NCBI GenBank assembly: GCA_025057155.1
Contig: JANWYD010000008.1
Span: 1 to 64,000, forward strand
Length of the DNA stretch: 64,000 nt
Reading direction: 5' to 3'
Source: Chloroflexaceae bacterium
GTDB taxonomy: Bacteria > Chloroflexota > Chloroflexia > Chloroflexales > Chloroflexaceae
Shown: positions 24,953 to 33,786 of the stretch, in pieces
Layout: every line of letters begins with the position of its first letter
Position numbering within the stretch: the first letter of the stretch is position 1
Notes under the pieces: model-generated
Seen by the model: only the letters and a program-made list of their open reading frames with translations
Told to the model about the DNA's origin: nothing
The model's database searches: none
Position numbers and translations under genes: made by a program

Positions 24953-26029
24953 CTAGTATCTGATCCGCGGATCGAGAAACCCATAGGACAGATCCACCAG
25001 CAAATTGATCATCACATAGCTGAACGCAATCGCCAGGGTAAAGCCCTGAATAATCGGGTAATCGCGGGTGGAGATGGCATCGTAGAGGATGCGGCCCACC
25101 CCGGCGAGGTTGAAGATCGTCTCGGTCAGCACGGCGCCGCTGAAGATCGTGCCCAGTTGCAGGCCGATGATCGTCACCACCGGCAGGAGAGCATTGCGCA
25201 GGGCGTGGCGGATGGTGACCACCACGTCGGCCAGGCCCTTGGCGCGGGCAGTGCGCACGTAGTCGCGGCCGAGGACCTCGAGCATCGAGGAGCGGGTCAT
25301 GCGGGCGATGATGGCCATGGGGATGGTGCCGAGGGCCATGGCCGGCAGGATCAGGTGGCGCAGGGCGTCGCGGAAGACCTCCCACTGGAAGGTGATCAGG
25401 CTGTTGAAGAGGTACATGTTGGCGAGGAACTGCAACACCTGCCCGAAGCCCGATTTGAGATCAACCTCCCACCCCCAGACGACGTAGAAGGGCACGCTGG
25501 TGACGCCAGCGGTCAGGCGTCCCGAGGGCGGCAACTGGAAGGGGGTGTCCTTGAGCAGCAGGGCGAAGATGTAGGCCAGCATCAGCCCCAGCCAGAACAC
25601 GGGCATGGAGACGCCGATGTTGGAGATGACCATGGTCGCCACGTCAATCGCCGAGTTGCGGCGCAGCGCGGCGATGATGCCCAGCGGCACCCCCACGATG
25701 CAGGCCAGCAGCAGGGCGAAGAAGCCCAGCTCCAGGGTAACCGGCAGGCGCTCGGCGATCAACTGGGTGACGGGGCGGTTGAAGCGGATGGAGGTCCCCA
25801 GGTCGCCCTGCAACACGTCGCGGATGTAGATGCCGAACTGCACCGGGATGGGCTTGTCGAGGCCCTTCTCGGCATTGAAGCGGGCGCAGATGGCCTCGGT
25901 GGCCTTCTCGCCGAGCTGGGCGGTGCAGGGGTCGCCGGGGATCAGGCGCACCAGCACGAAGGTGACCAGCAGCACGCCGAAGAGCACGGGCACGGCCACG
26001 ATCAGACGGCGAAGGGTGTAGCGGAGCAT
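24953..26029 (-). CDS. Peptide ABC transporter permease, DppB/OppB type
   Basis: 358 residues. It starts MLRYTLRRLIVAVPVLFGV, the typical DppB N-terminus, followed by FVLVRLIPGDP. The EAA loop is RSSMLEVLGRDYVRTARAKG, and the end VDLSYGFLDPRIRY is the family C-terminus. It forms the heteromeric channel with the downstream DppC-type protein. ATG 26029 is used although the longer frame extends through the MITE-like repeat upstream. No strong ribosome-binding site is visible. Confidence 0.95.
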   Translation of the reverse strand: MLRYTLRRLIVAVPVLFGVLLVTFVLVRLIPGDPCTAQLGEKATEAICARFNAEKGLDKPIPVQFGIYIRDVLQGDLGTSIRFNRPVTQLIAERLPVTLELGFFALLLACIVGVPLGIIAALRRNSAIDVATMVISNIGVSMPVFWLGLMLAYIFALLLKDTPFQLPPSGRLTAGVTSVPFYVVWGWEVDLKSGFGQVLQFLANMYLFNSLITFQWEVFRDALRHLILPAMALGTIPMAIIARMTRSSMLEVLGRDYVRTARAKGLADVVVTIRHALRNALLPVVTIIGLQLGTIFSGAVLTETIFNLAGVGRILYDAISTRDYPIIQGFTLAIAFSYVMINLLVDLSYGFLDPRIRY

Positions 26030-26138
26030 GGTCTTAATTTCGAGGTTAGCGCGTTTGTCGCAGCGTTTAACGCAAAGGCACAAGGAACTGGCGGCGCTGA
26101 TTGCAACGCTTTGAGTCTTTGCGCCATTCGTGGCGTCC

Positions 26139-26215
26139 GGCCCCCTCCCCAACCCTCCCCCGCTGGGGGAGGGTGTCCGGCGCCTCGCTCCAACGGGGGG
26201 AGGCTGGGAGGGGGC
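26139..26215. repeat. MITE-like element core, copy 4
   Basis: CCCCCTCCCCAACCCTCCCC, a palindrome GCTGGGGGAGGG, then CTCCAACGGGGGGAGG. It lies in the 242-bp space between the binding-protein and DppB-type genes. Confidence 0.75.
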
Positions 26216-26271
26216 CGTGCCCTCGCACCTGGCAAGAAGGGGCCCGGGGAAACATGGTTTCCCCAACCTCC

Positions 26272-28062
26272 TTACTCCGCCGGGGCGTTCAGGAAGCCGC
26301 CCCAGAGCGCCGAGAAGTAGGTGTAACTGCCGTCGCGGCCCTTGTGGAGCGGGTTGGCGGCGTCCCACTGCACGGCCCAGGACATGACGACGTCGTTGGC
26401 GTCGAGTTCGGAGCCGTCGTGGAACTTCACGCCCGAGCGGAGCTTGCATGTCCACACGGTCAGGTCGGCGTTGGGGGTGCATTCCTCGGCCAGGCCGGGC
26501 ACCACCTCGGTGCCGCCGATCTCGTAGGAGAGCAGCGCCTCGGTCACCTGCTCGCAGACGCGCAGGGCCTCGCCGTCGGTCTCGTCGGCGCAGTAGATGC
26601 CGGCCGGCTCGGCGTTCTGCATCCAGACAAAGGTGTCACGCCCGCCGGGGTCCATCACGGCGAAGTACTCGTTGCCCAGAGGACTGGCATGAGCGCCCTT
26701 AACGTCAGCCTTGTAGGCCACGCCCGAGCCGCCGTGGGCGATGGGCACCATCGGCACATACTTCTTGATCAGGTTGTTGGCCTCGACGTAGAACGGCTCG
26801 CGCTCGGCGTCGTCGGCCCGCGAGGCGCCCTGCTTCAGCGCCTCGACCAGGTCGGGGAACTTGTCGCCGAACTGCTTCGAGGCCCCGGCGCCGAAGTGGA
26901 AGTCGAGGAAGTTGGTCATATCGGGGTAGTCGGCGCCCCAGCCCAGCAGGTGCAGGCCCTTCAACTCGCCGGCGTCGGCCTTGTCGAGGAAGGTGCCCGA
27001 CTCAATCACGTTGATCGTCACCTTGATGCCGATCTCGGCAAGCTGGGCCTGGATGTCCTCGGCCACGCGCCCCGGCTCGGGCAGGTAGCCGCGCACCACG
27101 TCGCGGTACTCCAGCACGGTCTCGAAGCCGTTGGGGAAGCCGGCTTCGGCGAGCAGTTTCTTGGCCAACTCCGGGTCGTACTTGTACCACTCCTCGCCGA
27201 CGCAGGCATTGGGGATGGCGCAGGGCGTGAAGTGGCTCGCCACCTCGGAGCCGGGCGGGTAGAAGTTGTCAACGATGCGCTGGCGGTCAATGCCCATGGC
27301 GATAGCCTGGCGCACCTTCTCGTTGTCGAACGGCGGGGAGGTATTGTTCATGCCGACGTAGAAGACGTTGAGGGCCTCGCGCTCGATCAGTTGCAGGTTC
27401 GGGTCGGCGGCGACCACCTCGAAGGCGTCGGGGGCGATGTTGTCAATGCCGTCCACAGTGCCCGACTGCAACTCCAGCAGGCGCTGGGCGGCCTCGGCGC
27501 TCCAGCGGAAGATCAGCGTCTCGGTCTTCGCCGGATCGCCCCAGTAGTCGTCGAAACGCTTGAGGGTGATATTATCGCCGCGGGTCCAGCTCTCGACCTG
27601 GTAGGGGCCGGTGCCGATGGGCCGCTCGATCAGCTCGCCGGTCCCGCCGGTGGACTCGAGGTACTCGCTGGGCAGGATGGAGAAGGGGGTAAAGGCGGCC
27701 TTGGCGCGGAAGGCCGGATCGGGCACGCAGAAGGTAAAGCGGACCGTCAGCGGGTCCACCGCGGCGATCTCCTTGAGCAGGCCGGTGTAATCGCCGCCGC
27801 ACTCGACGGCAGCAACGGTCATCAGGCCGTTCTCGGTGGTGTAGACCGCCTGGCTCTCGGCGGCGGGTTCGGTGGGCGCGGCGGTCGCCGCGGGCGCGGT
27901 GGTGGCCGCGGGCGCGGCAGTGGGCGCCGCGGTGGGCGCGGGCGCAGTGGTGGGGGCCTGGGTGGCCGGGGCGCCGCCGCAGGCGGCGATCACCGGGACG
28001 AGCAGGGCCAGGAGCATGGCGACGACAAGCGCCCGTCGTCGCACAGGGGTGTCTGTTTGCAT
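26272..28062 (-). CDS. Peptide ABC transporter substrate-binding lipoprotein, circularly permuted
   Basis: 596 residues. Signal peptide with lipobox VIAAC (Cys28) and an Ala/Thr/Pro linker to about residue 70. The body matches family 5 binding proteins (DppA/OppA) but in rotated order. Residues 95-475 correspond to DppA from VDDNTVQF onward (PLTVRFTFCVPDPAF, PIGTGPYQVESW, FDDYWG, KVRQAIAMGIDRQRIV). Residues 476-596 correspond to the normal N-lobe (VCEQVTEALLSYEIGGTEVV, LRSGVKFHDGSELDANDVV, NPLHKGRDGSYTYF). The ATG at 28062 follows GAAGG by 8 bp; GTG 28071 is an alternative. First gene of the importer operon. Confidence 0.92.
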   Translation of the reverse strand: MQTDTPVRRRALVVAMLLALLVPVIAACGGAPATQAPTTAPAPTAAPTAAPAATTAPAATAAPTEPAAESQAVYTTENGLMTVAAVECGGDYTGLLKEIAAVDPLTVRFTFCVPDPAFRAKAAFTPFSILPSEYLESTGGTGELIERPIGTGPYQVESWTRGDNITLKRFDDYWGDPAKTETLIFRWSAEAAQRLLELQSGTVDGIDNIAPDAFEVVAADPNLQLIEREALNVFYVGMNNTSPPFDNEKVRQAIAMGIDRQRIVDNFYPPGSEVASHFTPCAIPNACVGEEWYKYDPELAKKLLAEAGFPNGFETVLEYRDVVRGYLPEPGRVAEDIQAQLAEIGIKVTINVIESGTFLDKADAGELKGLHLLGWGADYPDMTNFLDFHFGAGASKQFGDKFPDLVEALKQGASRADDAEREPFYVEANNLIKKYVPMVPIAHGGSGVAYKADVKGAHASPLGNEYFAVMDPGGRDTFVWMQNAEPAGIYCADETDGEALRVCEQVTEALLSYEIGGTEVVPGLAEECTPNADLTVWTCKLRSGVKFHDGSELDANDVVMSWAVQWDAANPLHKGRDGSYTYFSALWGGFLNAPAE

Positions 28063-28287
28063 AGGAAGCACCTTCGTTTAGATTGCGGATTGTGGATTGC
28101 CGATTGAGGGCGGTGGCGATGGAACCCGGCCGGACGAGCCGGAGGTCGCGCCGCTGCCCCGACCGAATCAACTGAAACCGCAATGCAAGGCTCCGCCAGG
28201 GAACGGGGGACCGGCGATAGGCATCACCTCCTCGGATGCTCATGAGAATGCGGGAGCGATCACGAGCAGCGCGTGGAAGGCTCACTG

Positions 28288-28425
28288 GTCTGTAAAGTTA
28301 AGTTTCCCGGCCTTTCCGCCCCCCTCCCGGTCTCCCCCCGTTGGGGGAGGCGGTGGGCGCCCTCCCCCAGCGAGGGAGGGTTGGGGAGGGGGTTGGGGAT
28401 TCAGGGAAAAACTTTGTTTACAGAC
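28288..28425. repeat. MITE-like element, copy 5 (most complete)
   Basis: 138 bp. The left end GTCTGTAAAGTTAAGTTTCC pairs with the right end, which reads GTCTGTAAACAAAGTTTTTC on the minus strand. Two inner palindromes are CCCCCCGTTGGGGGAGG and CCCTCCCCCAGCGAGGGAGGG. Non-coding. Confidence 0.88.
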
Positions 28426-28716
28426 TGCTCACCTTCCACGTGGGAATAATCGGCGGCGACGTCCAGGCGAGGCGGGGTCGCGCGCGGCGACTGTATAGCA
28501 GTGATGGGCGGGATTATAGCAGCAGAGATGCGTGAGCGTCAAAGGGGCGCAGCAGGATCACCGCAGAGGGCGCGGAGGAGGGGCCGTTTCAAGCCCTCCG
28601 CGCCCATCCGCGCTCTCTGTGGTAACCTGAACAAGCCGTTCTGACTGCCGGACGTCAGGTGGCGCGGGGCGAGCGGGTTGCCCGGCGTTTTTATGGTACC
28701 CTATGGCCTGATGCGA

Positions 28717-28786
28717 TTTTTGGATTTTGGATTGCTGTCTACAGTGTCCCGATGCCGCTTCCAATCCAAAATCCAAAATCCGAAAT
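28717..28786. repeat. Inverted pair of heptad repeats
   Basis: TTTTTGGATTTTGGATTG on the left arm and CCAATCCAAAATCCAAAATC on the right arm flank about 24 bp, so the pair could fold into a stem upstream of fabZ. Confidence 0.75.
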
Positions 28787-28805
28787 GGTACGAGAGGACT
28801 ACCCG

Positions 28806-29234
28806 ATGCTATCCACCCAGGAGATCATGGCGATCATCCCGCATCGCTATCCCTTCTTGCTGATTGACCGCGTTCTGGAGCTTGAGCCGGGGGCGCGGGC
28901 GGTGGCCGAGAAGCTGGTCAGCGCCAATGAGCCGCACTTCGCCGGCCACTTCCCCGGCAACCCGATCATGCCCGGGGTGCTGATTGTCGAGGCCCTGGCC
29001 CAGACGGGGGCCGTCGCCGCCATGAGCCTGCCCGAGCACCGGGGGAAGCTGGCGGTCTTCGCCGGGATTGACGAGTGCCGCTTCCGGCGGGTAGTGCGCC
29101 CCGGGGATGTGCTGCGGCTGGAAGTCAGCGTCGAGAAGTTCCGGCGCGGGGTGGGCAAGGCCCGGGGCCGCGCCATGGTCGAGGGAGACGTGGCCTGCGA
29201 GGCCGGGCTGCTGTTTGCAATCACCGAGGGGTGA
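28806..29234 (+). CDS. fabZ: 3-hydroxyacyl-ACP dehydratase
   Basis: 142 residues, normal FabZ length. It removes water from 3-hydroxyacyl-ACP in type II fatty-acid synthesis. The hot-dog fold motifs are complete: [30 protein letters not shown] with catalytic His48, and [10 protein letters not shown] with Glu62. ATG 28806 is used; the upstream part of the frame is translated heptad repeat. It stands alone without other fab genes nearby. Confidence 0.97.
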   Translation: MLSTQEIMAIIPHRYPFLLIDRVLELEPGARAVAEKLVSANEPHFAGHFPGNPIMPGVLIVEALAQTGAVAAMSLPEHRGKLAVFAGIDECRFRRVVRPGDVLRLEVSVEKFRRGVGKARGRAMVEGDVACEAGLLFAITEG

Positions 29235-29263
29235 GAGAACGTTTCCGGGAGGGCTGCGCCCTC

Positions 29264-29351
29264 CCGGACCCTCCCGCGCGGGGAGCATGTGTCATCTACA
29301 GCGCTGACAACGACACTGCCATCCCCGGACCCTCCCGCGCGGGGAGCATGT
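29264..29351. repeat. 27-bp direct repeat pair
   Basis: The unit CGGACCCTCCCGCGCGGGG followed by AGCATGT occurs at 29264-29290 and 29325-29351, with a GGGAGGGC palindrome just before. The second copy ends 19 bp before the proS start. Confidence 0.75.
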
Positions 29352-29370
29352 TCATATCAGGAGACCCACT

Positions 29371-31065
29371 ATGCGCCTTTCCTCACTGCTCGGTCGCACG
29401 CTCCGCGAGCCTCCAGCGGAAGCCGAACAGATCGGCCACCAGTTGGCGCTGCGCGCCGGACTGGCGCGGGCGCTGGCCCCCGGCAGCTTCGCCCTGCTGC
29501 CCCTCGGCCTGGCTGCCACGCGGCGCATTGAAGCGCTGATGCGCGAAGAACTAACGCGCCTAGGCGGCCAGGAGGCGCGCCTCCCGCTGGTACTGCCGGT
29601 CGCATTCTGGGAACGGACCGGACACGACGCCGTCTATGGCCCGCTGATGCTCAGGCTGCGCGATCGCGCCGAGCGGCCCCTGGCGCTCGCCCCGACCCAC
29701 GAGGCGGCGCTCGTCGAACTGGCCCGGCGCGAGATCGGCTCCTACCGCCAGTTGCCGGCACTGGTCTACGCCATCCAGCCGGTCTACCGCGACGAGGCGC
29801 GCGTCCGGGGCGGCCTGCTGGGCCTGCGCGAGTTCACCCTTCTGACAGCCTGCTCCTTCGATGCCGATCCCGCCGGCCTTGATGCGGCCTTCACACGTGT
29901 CGGGGCGGCCTTTGAGCGCGTCTTTGCCCGCTGCGGGGTGCGCTGCGTCGCCGTCGAGGCCGCTGGCAGCGCGCCGGACGAGGGCGAGGCCCGGGCGTAT
30001 ATGGCCCTCTCGCCGTTCGGCGACGACACGCTCGCGGTGTGCAGGGCCTGCGGCTACGGGGCTGCCATCGAGGTCGCCGCATGCGCGCGGACAACGCCGC
30101 CGCCACCCGCTGAGGCGCCGCCGCTGGAGGAGGTAGCCACGCCCGGGGCGTCCACCATCGCCGGCCTGGCGGCCTTCCTGGGCATCAGCGAGGCGGCGAC
30201 GGCCAAGGCGGTGTTCTTCGACACCCCCGAGCGGGGCCTGCTCTTCGTGGTCATTCGCGGCGATCTGGAGGTGAACGAGGCCCGCCTGCGGGCCGCCGCC
30301 GGGGTGAGCGAACTGCGCCCTGCCGAACCCGAGCACATCGCCGCTACCGGCACGACCCCCGGCTATGCCTCGCCGGTGGGCCTGAAGGGGGTCTTCGTCG
30401 TCGCCGACCGTTCGGTGGTCGAGGCCGGGCCGCTGGTGGCCGGGGCCAACCGCCCGGGCTACCATCTGCGTAACGTGGTCCACGGGCGCGACTGGCATGC
30501 CACCCTGGTGGCCGACATCGCCGCGGTGCGGGCAGGCGACCCCTGCGCCCGCTGCGGCGCGCCCCTGCGGCTGGAGCAGGGCGTGGAGATCGGCCACATT
30601 CGCAAGGTGGGCACGGGGTACAGCCAGGTCCTGGGGGCGACCTGCCTCGATGAGCGGGGCTTAGCGCGCCCGCTGGCGCTGGGAGCGTATGTAATCGGCG
30701 TCGAGCGGCTGCTGCAAATGGTGATCGAACAGCACCACGACGAGCGCGGCATCATCTGGCCGGCCGCTGTGGCCCCCGCCGATGTGCACATCATCGCCCT
30801 GGGCAAAGGGGAGGCCCCGCGGGTCGAGGCGGCGCGGCTGTACGACGAACTGGCCGCGGCGGGGCTGCGCCCGCTGCTCGACGACCGCGACGAGAGCGCC
30901 GGGGTCAAGTTCAACGACGCCGACCTGATCGGCCTGCCGCTGCGCCTGGTGGTGGGCGAAAAGCTCCTCGCCACGGGCGAGGTCGAATTGAAGCCCCGGC
31001 GCGGCGAGGCGGCGCGGGTGGCGCGGGCGGAGGCGGTGGAGGCGATCCGCGGGGCGCTGGCGTAG
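29371..31065 (+). CDS. proS: Prolyl-tRNA synthetase, bacterial type with editing domain
   Basis: 564 residues. It attaches proline to tRNA-Pro. The class II core starts SSLLGRTLREPPAEAE. Motif 2 region: PVYRDEARVRGGLLGLREF. The insertion of about residues 225-395 is the YbaK-like editing domain that hydrolyses alanyl-tRNA-Pro (SEAATAKAVFF, VIRGDLEVNEARL, GYASPVGL). Motif 3 lies around ALGAYVIGVERLL, followed by the HGTP anticodon-binding domain (DVHIIALGKGE to the end). Also visible are two CxxC-like pairs (CRACG, CARCG) of a possible zinc site. Single gene. Confidence 0.96.
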   Translation: MRLSSLLGRTLREPPAEAEQIGHQLALRAGLARALAPGSFALLPLGLAATRRIEALMREELTRLGGQEARLPLVLPVAFWERTGHDAVYGPLMLRLRDRAERPLALAPTHEAALVELARREIGSYRQLPALVYAIQPVYRDEARVRGGLLGLREFTLLTACSFDADPAGLDAAFTRVGAAFERVFARCGVRCVAVEAAGSAPDEGEARAYMALSPFGDDTLAVCRACGYGAAIEVAACARTTPPPPAEAPPLEEVATPGASTIAGLAAFLGISEAATAKAVFFDTPERGLLFVVIRGDLEVNEARLRAAAGVSELRPAEPEHIAATGTTPGYASPVGLKGVFVVADRSVVEAGPLVAGANRPGYHLRNVVHGRDWHATLVADIAAVRAGDPCARCGAPLRLEQGVEIGHIRKVGTGYSQVLGATCLDERGLARPLALGAYVIGVERLLQMVIEQHHDERGIIWPAAVAPADVHIIALGKGEAPRVEAARLYDELAAAGLRPLLDDRDESAGVKFNDADLIGLPLRLVVGEKLLATGEVELKPRRGEAARVARAEAVEAIRGALA

Positions 31066-31069
31066 GGCC

Positions 31070-31094
31070 GAAGGATTGGCTGCGCCAATCCTTC
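31070..31094. terminator. Bidirectional terminator hairpin
   Basis: GAAGGATTGGC and GCCAATCCTTC form a perfect 11-bp stem with a three-base loop between the convergent proS and the membrane-protein gene. Confidence 0.65.
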
Positions 31095-31806
31095 ACTCGG
31101 CGGCCACATACAGTTGCACCACGATCAGATGGGCATAAACGAGGGCCGCCATGGTCAACCAGACCCCCAGGGCGAAAACGAGGGCCTGGCCGGGGAAGCG
31201 CATGGAGGCCAGGCCCCAGGTAAGACCGGCGATGAGCGTGGCCGGCAGGTAGGCCGGCAGAGAGGCCAGGCGCGCCCGCAGGAAGCGACCCCGCTGCGGG
31301 GGCGTCAGGGCTTCGCGCAGAGTGGCCAGGTCGAGCGCCTCTTCGATGCGCCCCTCGCGGGCGAAGCGCAGCCGGCCCACCGGCGCCGCCCCGGCGACGA
31401 ACATCAGCAACACGACCAGGGCGGTCAGCAGCGCGATGGCGGTCAGCAGCCAGGGCAGGATCGGGGCGACCGGCGGGCCGGCGACGAGGAAGGCCAGGCT
31501 CACGCCGACCATCAGCATGCCGCCGATGAGCAGAGGCAGGACGAAGAAGGCAAAGTCGATCAGCAGGGCAAAGAGACCGGTGAGGACGCGCAGGAAGGGG
31601 TCGCTCCAGGGCGGCAGGGGCGTAGGGTAGCCGCGACGGCTGTTGTCGAGACTCTCCATCACGAAGCCTGCAGCCAGGGGCAGGCCCAGACCGGTGGCGG
31701 CGGCGGCCCCGTAGCCGAGGCACTTCAGCCACCACCGCCGGTCCCGATGCACCACGGCCAGGGCCGCACCGAGGCGAATGCCGGACGCCGCGGGCGCTGG
31801 CCTCAA
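31093..31806 (-). CDS. Multi-pass membrane protein (DUF4013-like)
   Basis: 237 residues with about six hydrophobic segments. The N-terminal RRWWLKCLGYGAAAATGLGL and later the RPSREG-like turn (GRLRFAREGRIEEALDL) resemble DUF4013 proteins of unknown function. The start is a TTG at 31806 that overlaps the TGA of the upstream cinA-like gene (TTGA), so translation is probably coupled. No enzyme motif is visible. Confidence 0.75.
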   Translation of the reverse strand: MRPAPAASGIRLGAALAVVHRDRRWWLKCLGYGAAAATGLGLPLAAGFVMESLDNSRRGYPTPLPPWSDPFLRVLTGLFALLIDFAFFVLPLLIGGMLMVGVSLAFLVAGPPVAPILPWLLTAIALLTALVVLLMFVAGAAPVGRLRFAREGRIEEALDLATLREALTPPQRGRFLRARLASLPAYLPATLIAGLTWGLASMRFPGQALVFALGVWLTMAALVYAHLIVVQLYVAAE

Positions 31807-32993
31807 GCCGCGTCTCCCAACAGGTAGCGCCGGGTGAGGTCGAGGGCCAGGGTGGCGACGAACTCCCAGCCCTCGGGCTGGCGGAGGTCGTAGCGGCGGG
31901 TCACCTCGCGGCTGCCTTCGGGGGTGACCAGGGCGACGCAGACGGGCGTGAGGCCGCTCGGATCGGGGGTGGAAGCGGCCTGCGCCCCCAGGGCCAGGGT
32001 CGCGCCCTGGCGCGCGGCAGCCTCACGGGCGCCGACGAGGGCCAGGGCGGCAGCGGCGGACTCATCGGCGGGCTGATCCAGCGGATGGACGATCAGGCCG
32101 CGCAGGCGCTGCAAGGCGTTGGGAACACGGGCCAGGGCGCGGTAGATCGGCGCCTCGGCGGCGCCCTCGAACAGCGCGAGGGTGAGATTGCGCTCGCGCA
32201 GGAGGCGCACTACCGTCTCCGCCAGCGGCTCGTCGCCGGTGAGGTGGGGACCCAGGCGCTCGCGAATGGTCGCCTCGGCCCGGGCGATAAGCGCCTCGGC
32301 CTCGGCGCGGCTGGAGGCGCGGGCGCCGATGCGCAGTTCGTAACGCGCCTGTTTGGCGGAGATGCCCAGGGTGGGGTTGGCCTGCTGCATCAGGTCGGCC
32401 AGGAGTTCGCCGATCACGCTTTCGCCGAGGCCAGCAGCGTGGAGCGTTTTGACCAGGATCACATCGGTGACGCCGCGCTCCTCGCGCAGATAGGGCAACA
32501 CGGCGTGTTCAAACAGGTAGCGCAGTTCGTAAGGCACGCCGGGAAGCACGATCACCGTGCCACGGGCGTCTTCAACGATGAAGGCGGGCGCGGTGCCGCG
32601 GGGATTGGGGATAGGACGGGCGCCGGCGGGCACATAGGCCTGGCGGCGATTGCTCTCGCTCATGGTGCGGCCCATGGCGCTGAAGCGGGCCTGGATCTGG
32701 TCGAGCAACTCCTGGCGAAACTCCAGCGGGCGGCCGAGGGCCAGGGCGACCGCCTCGCGGGTCACATCGTCGGGCGTGGGGCCAAGACCGCCAGAGCAGA
32801 TCACCAGATCGGCGCGGCCAAGGGCCTCGCGGATGCACTGGGCGATACGATCGGCATTATCGCCCACCACCGTCTTGCGATAGAGATTGACGCCGGCAGC
32901 GGCCAGTTCACGGGCCAGGTAGGCGCTATTGGTGTCAATCGTGGCGCCAAGGAGCAACTCGGAGCCAATAGCGATGATCTCGGCATCCATCAT
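31803..32993 (-). CDS. cinA: CinA family protein with degenerate C-terminal domain
   Basis: 396 residues. Residues 1-175 are the MoaB/MogA-type domain with the family signatures EIIAIGSELLLG, VGDNADRIAQCI, SGGLGPTPDDVTREA and LPGVPYELRYLF (COG1058 ADP-ribose pyrophosphatase-type). The C-terminal PncC-like region is present in length, but the TAESCTGG catalytic loop of NMN deamidases is replaced by LALFEGAAEA, so that activity is probably lost. The start is ATG 32993 (ATGATG). It overlaps the following membrane-protein gene by 4 bp. Confidence 0.85.
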   Translation of the reverse strand: MMDAEIIAIGSELLLGATIDTNSAYLARELAAAGVNLYRKTVVGDNADRIAQCIREALGRADLVICSGGLGPTPDDVTREAVALALGRPLEFRQELLDQIQARFSAMGRTMSESNRRQAYVPAGARPIPNPRGTAPAFIVEDARGTVIVLPGVPYELRYLFEHAVLPYLREERGVTDVILVKTLHAAGLGESVIGELLADLMQQANPTLGISAKQARYELRIGARASSRAEAEALIARAEATIRERLGPHLTGDEPLAETVVRLLRERNLTLALFEGAAEAPIYRALARVPNALQRLRGLIVHPLDQPADESAAAALALVGAREAAARQGATLALGAQAASTPDPSGLTPVCVALVTPEGSREVTRRYDLRQPEGWEFVATLALDLTRRYLLGDAA

Positions 32994-33016
32994 TGAGAGC
33001 TTTCAGGATTAAGTAC

Positions 33017-33125
33017 TCTGTGAACCAAGTTTTTTGGCAACTCCTCCCCCTTCCCAACCCTCGCCCGCTGGGGGAGGGGGTCCGGCTCCTCCCCCCGTTG
33101 GGGGGAGGTTGGGAGGTGGGCGGGG
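33017..33125. repeat. MITE-like element, copy 6 (right end lost)
   Basis: The left end TCTGTGAACCAAGTTTTTTG is followed by the two GC palindromes (CCCGCTGGGGGAGGGGG and CCCCCCGTTGGGGGGAGG). The right terminal repeat cannot be found. It lies upstream of the cinA-like gene. Confidence 0.8.
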
Positions 33126-33267
33126 ATGTAGCGATACAAACGATCAAGCAGATATTCGAATGCCAGGGGCATCCGTCAAGGAGGGCTATGCCCGCCCTGA
33201 CCCTCCCGGCAGGCGGGAGCGTGGGCCACCCGGGGCTCCCCACCTTCCTCCAGACGACCGGGGCGGG

Positions 33268-33708
33268 CTAGAAAAGCGGCTCTTCAGGCTTCGGGGGGGG
33301 AGGCTGGAGCGCCTCGGACACCTGGCGGCGATATCGCTCCCAGAGCTCCTCCTCACGGCTCTGCGCGGCGCGGCGGCCCGCCTCAAGGGCCTGTTTGAAG
33401 CGCTCGGCAAGCGACCCGCGAGCGGCGGAGGCCTGGGCGGTGAGGCCGAGGCGCGTCTCCTCGCTGGCGCGCTGGTTGGCGACATAGACCGTCAGGGCGC
33501 CGGCAGTCGCGCCGAGCAGCATGCCGAAGACGAACCGTCCGGAGGCCGCCCTGCGCCGGCGTGCGGTTTCCTGCCGCAGCGCCTTGATGATCTCCAGAAC
33601 GGCCTGACGTTCGGCAGCCAGGGCCTCGAGGGTGCTCTGGCGCTCGGCGCGAATGGTCTCGCTAAAGCGACGGGCGATATCGGCGAGCGTGTCGGACTCC
33701 AGTGCCAT
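33268..33708 (-). CDS. Coiled-coil membrane-anchored protein (YtxH-like)
   Basis: 146 residues. Residues 1-52 are a helical, charged coiled coil (ETIRAERQSTLEALAAERQA). One glycine-rich hydrophobic segment follows (RFVFGMLLGATAGALTVYVA), then a long Glu/Arg-rich helix and a Pro-rich tail. The glycine-rich helix with a following amphipathic helix resembles YtxH/gas-vesicle-type stress proteins. AGGAG precedes ATG 33708. Downstream of thrS on the same strand. Confidence 0.72.
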   Translation of the reverse strand: MALESDTLADIARRFSETIRAERQSTLEALAAERQAVLEIIKALRQETARRRRAASGRFVFGMLLGATAGALTVYVANQRASEETRLGLTAQASAARGSLAERFKQALEAGRRAAQSREEELWERYRRQVSEALQPPPPKPEEPLF

Positions 33709-33786
33709 ACCTGACGCTCCTGCAAGTGAACCGAAGTGAAAGCAGATTCTACCAGGCGCCCACCTTGATCGTTGCTCCGCAGCCGC

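Larger units (their letters stand above)
28063..28805. other. 743-bp gene-free stretch before fabZ
   Basis: Holds a degenerate heptad run (28080-28108, GATTGCGGATTGTGG type), MITE copy 5 (28288-28425) and an inverted pair of heptad runs (28717-28737 and 28761-28786). Between 28430 and 28700 no clear signal was found. Confidence 0.7.

Noticed and set aside
26101-28107. 668-codon plus-strand frame opposite the binding-protein gene
   Set aside because: Antisense shadow of a GC-rich gene; contains Gly/Arg-rich low complexity only.
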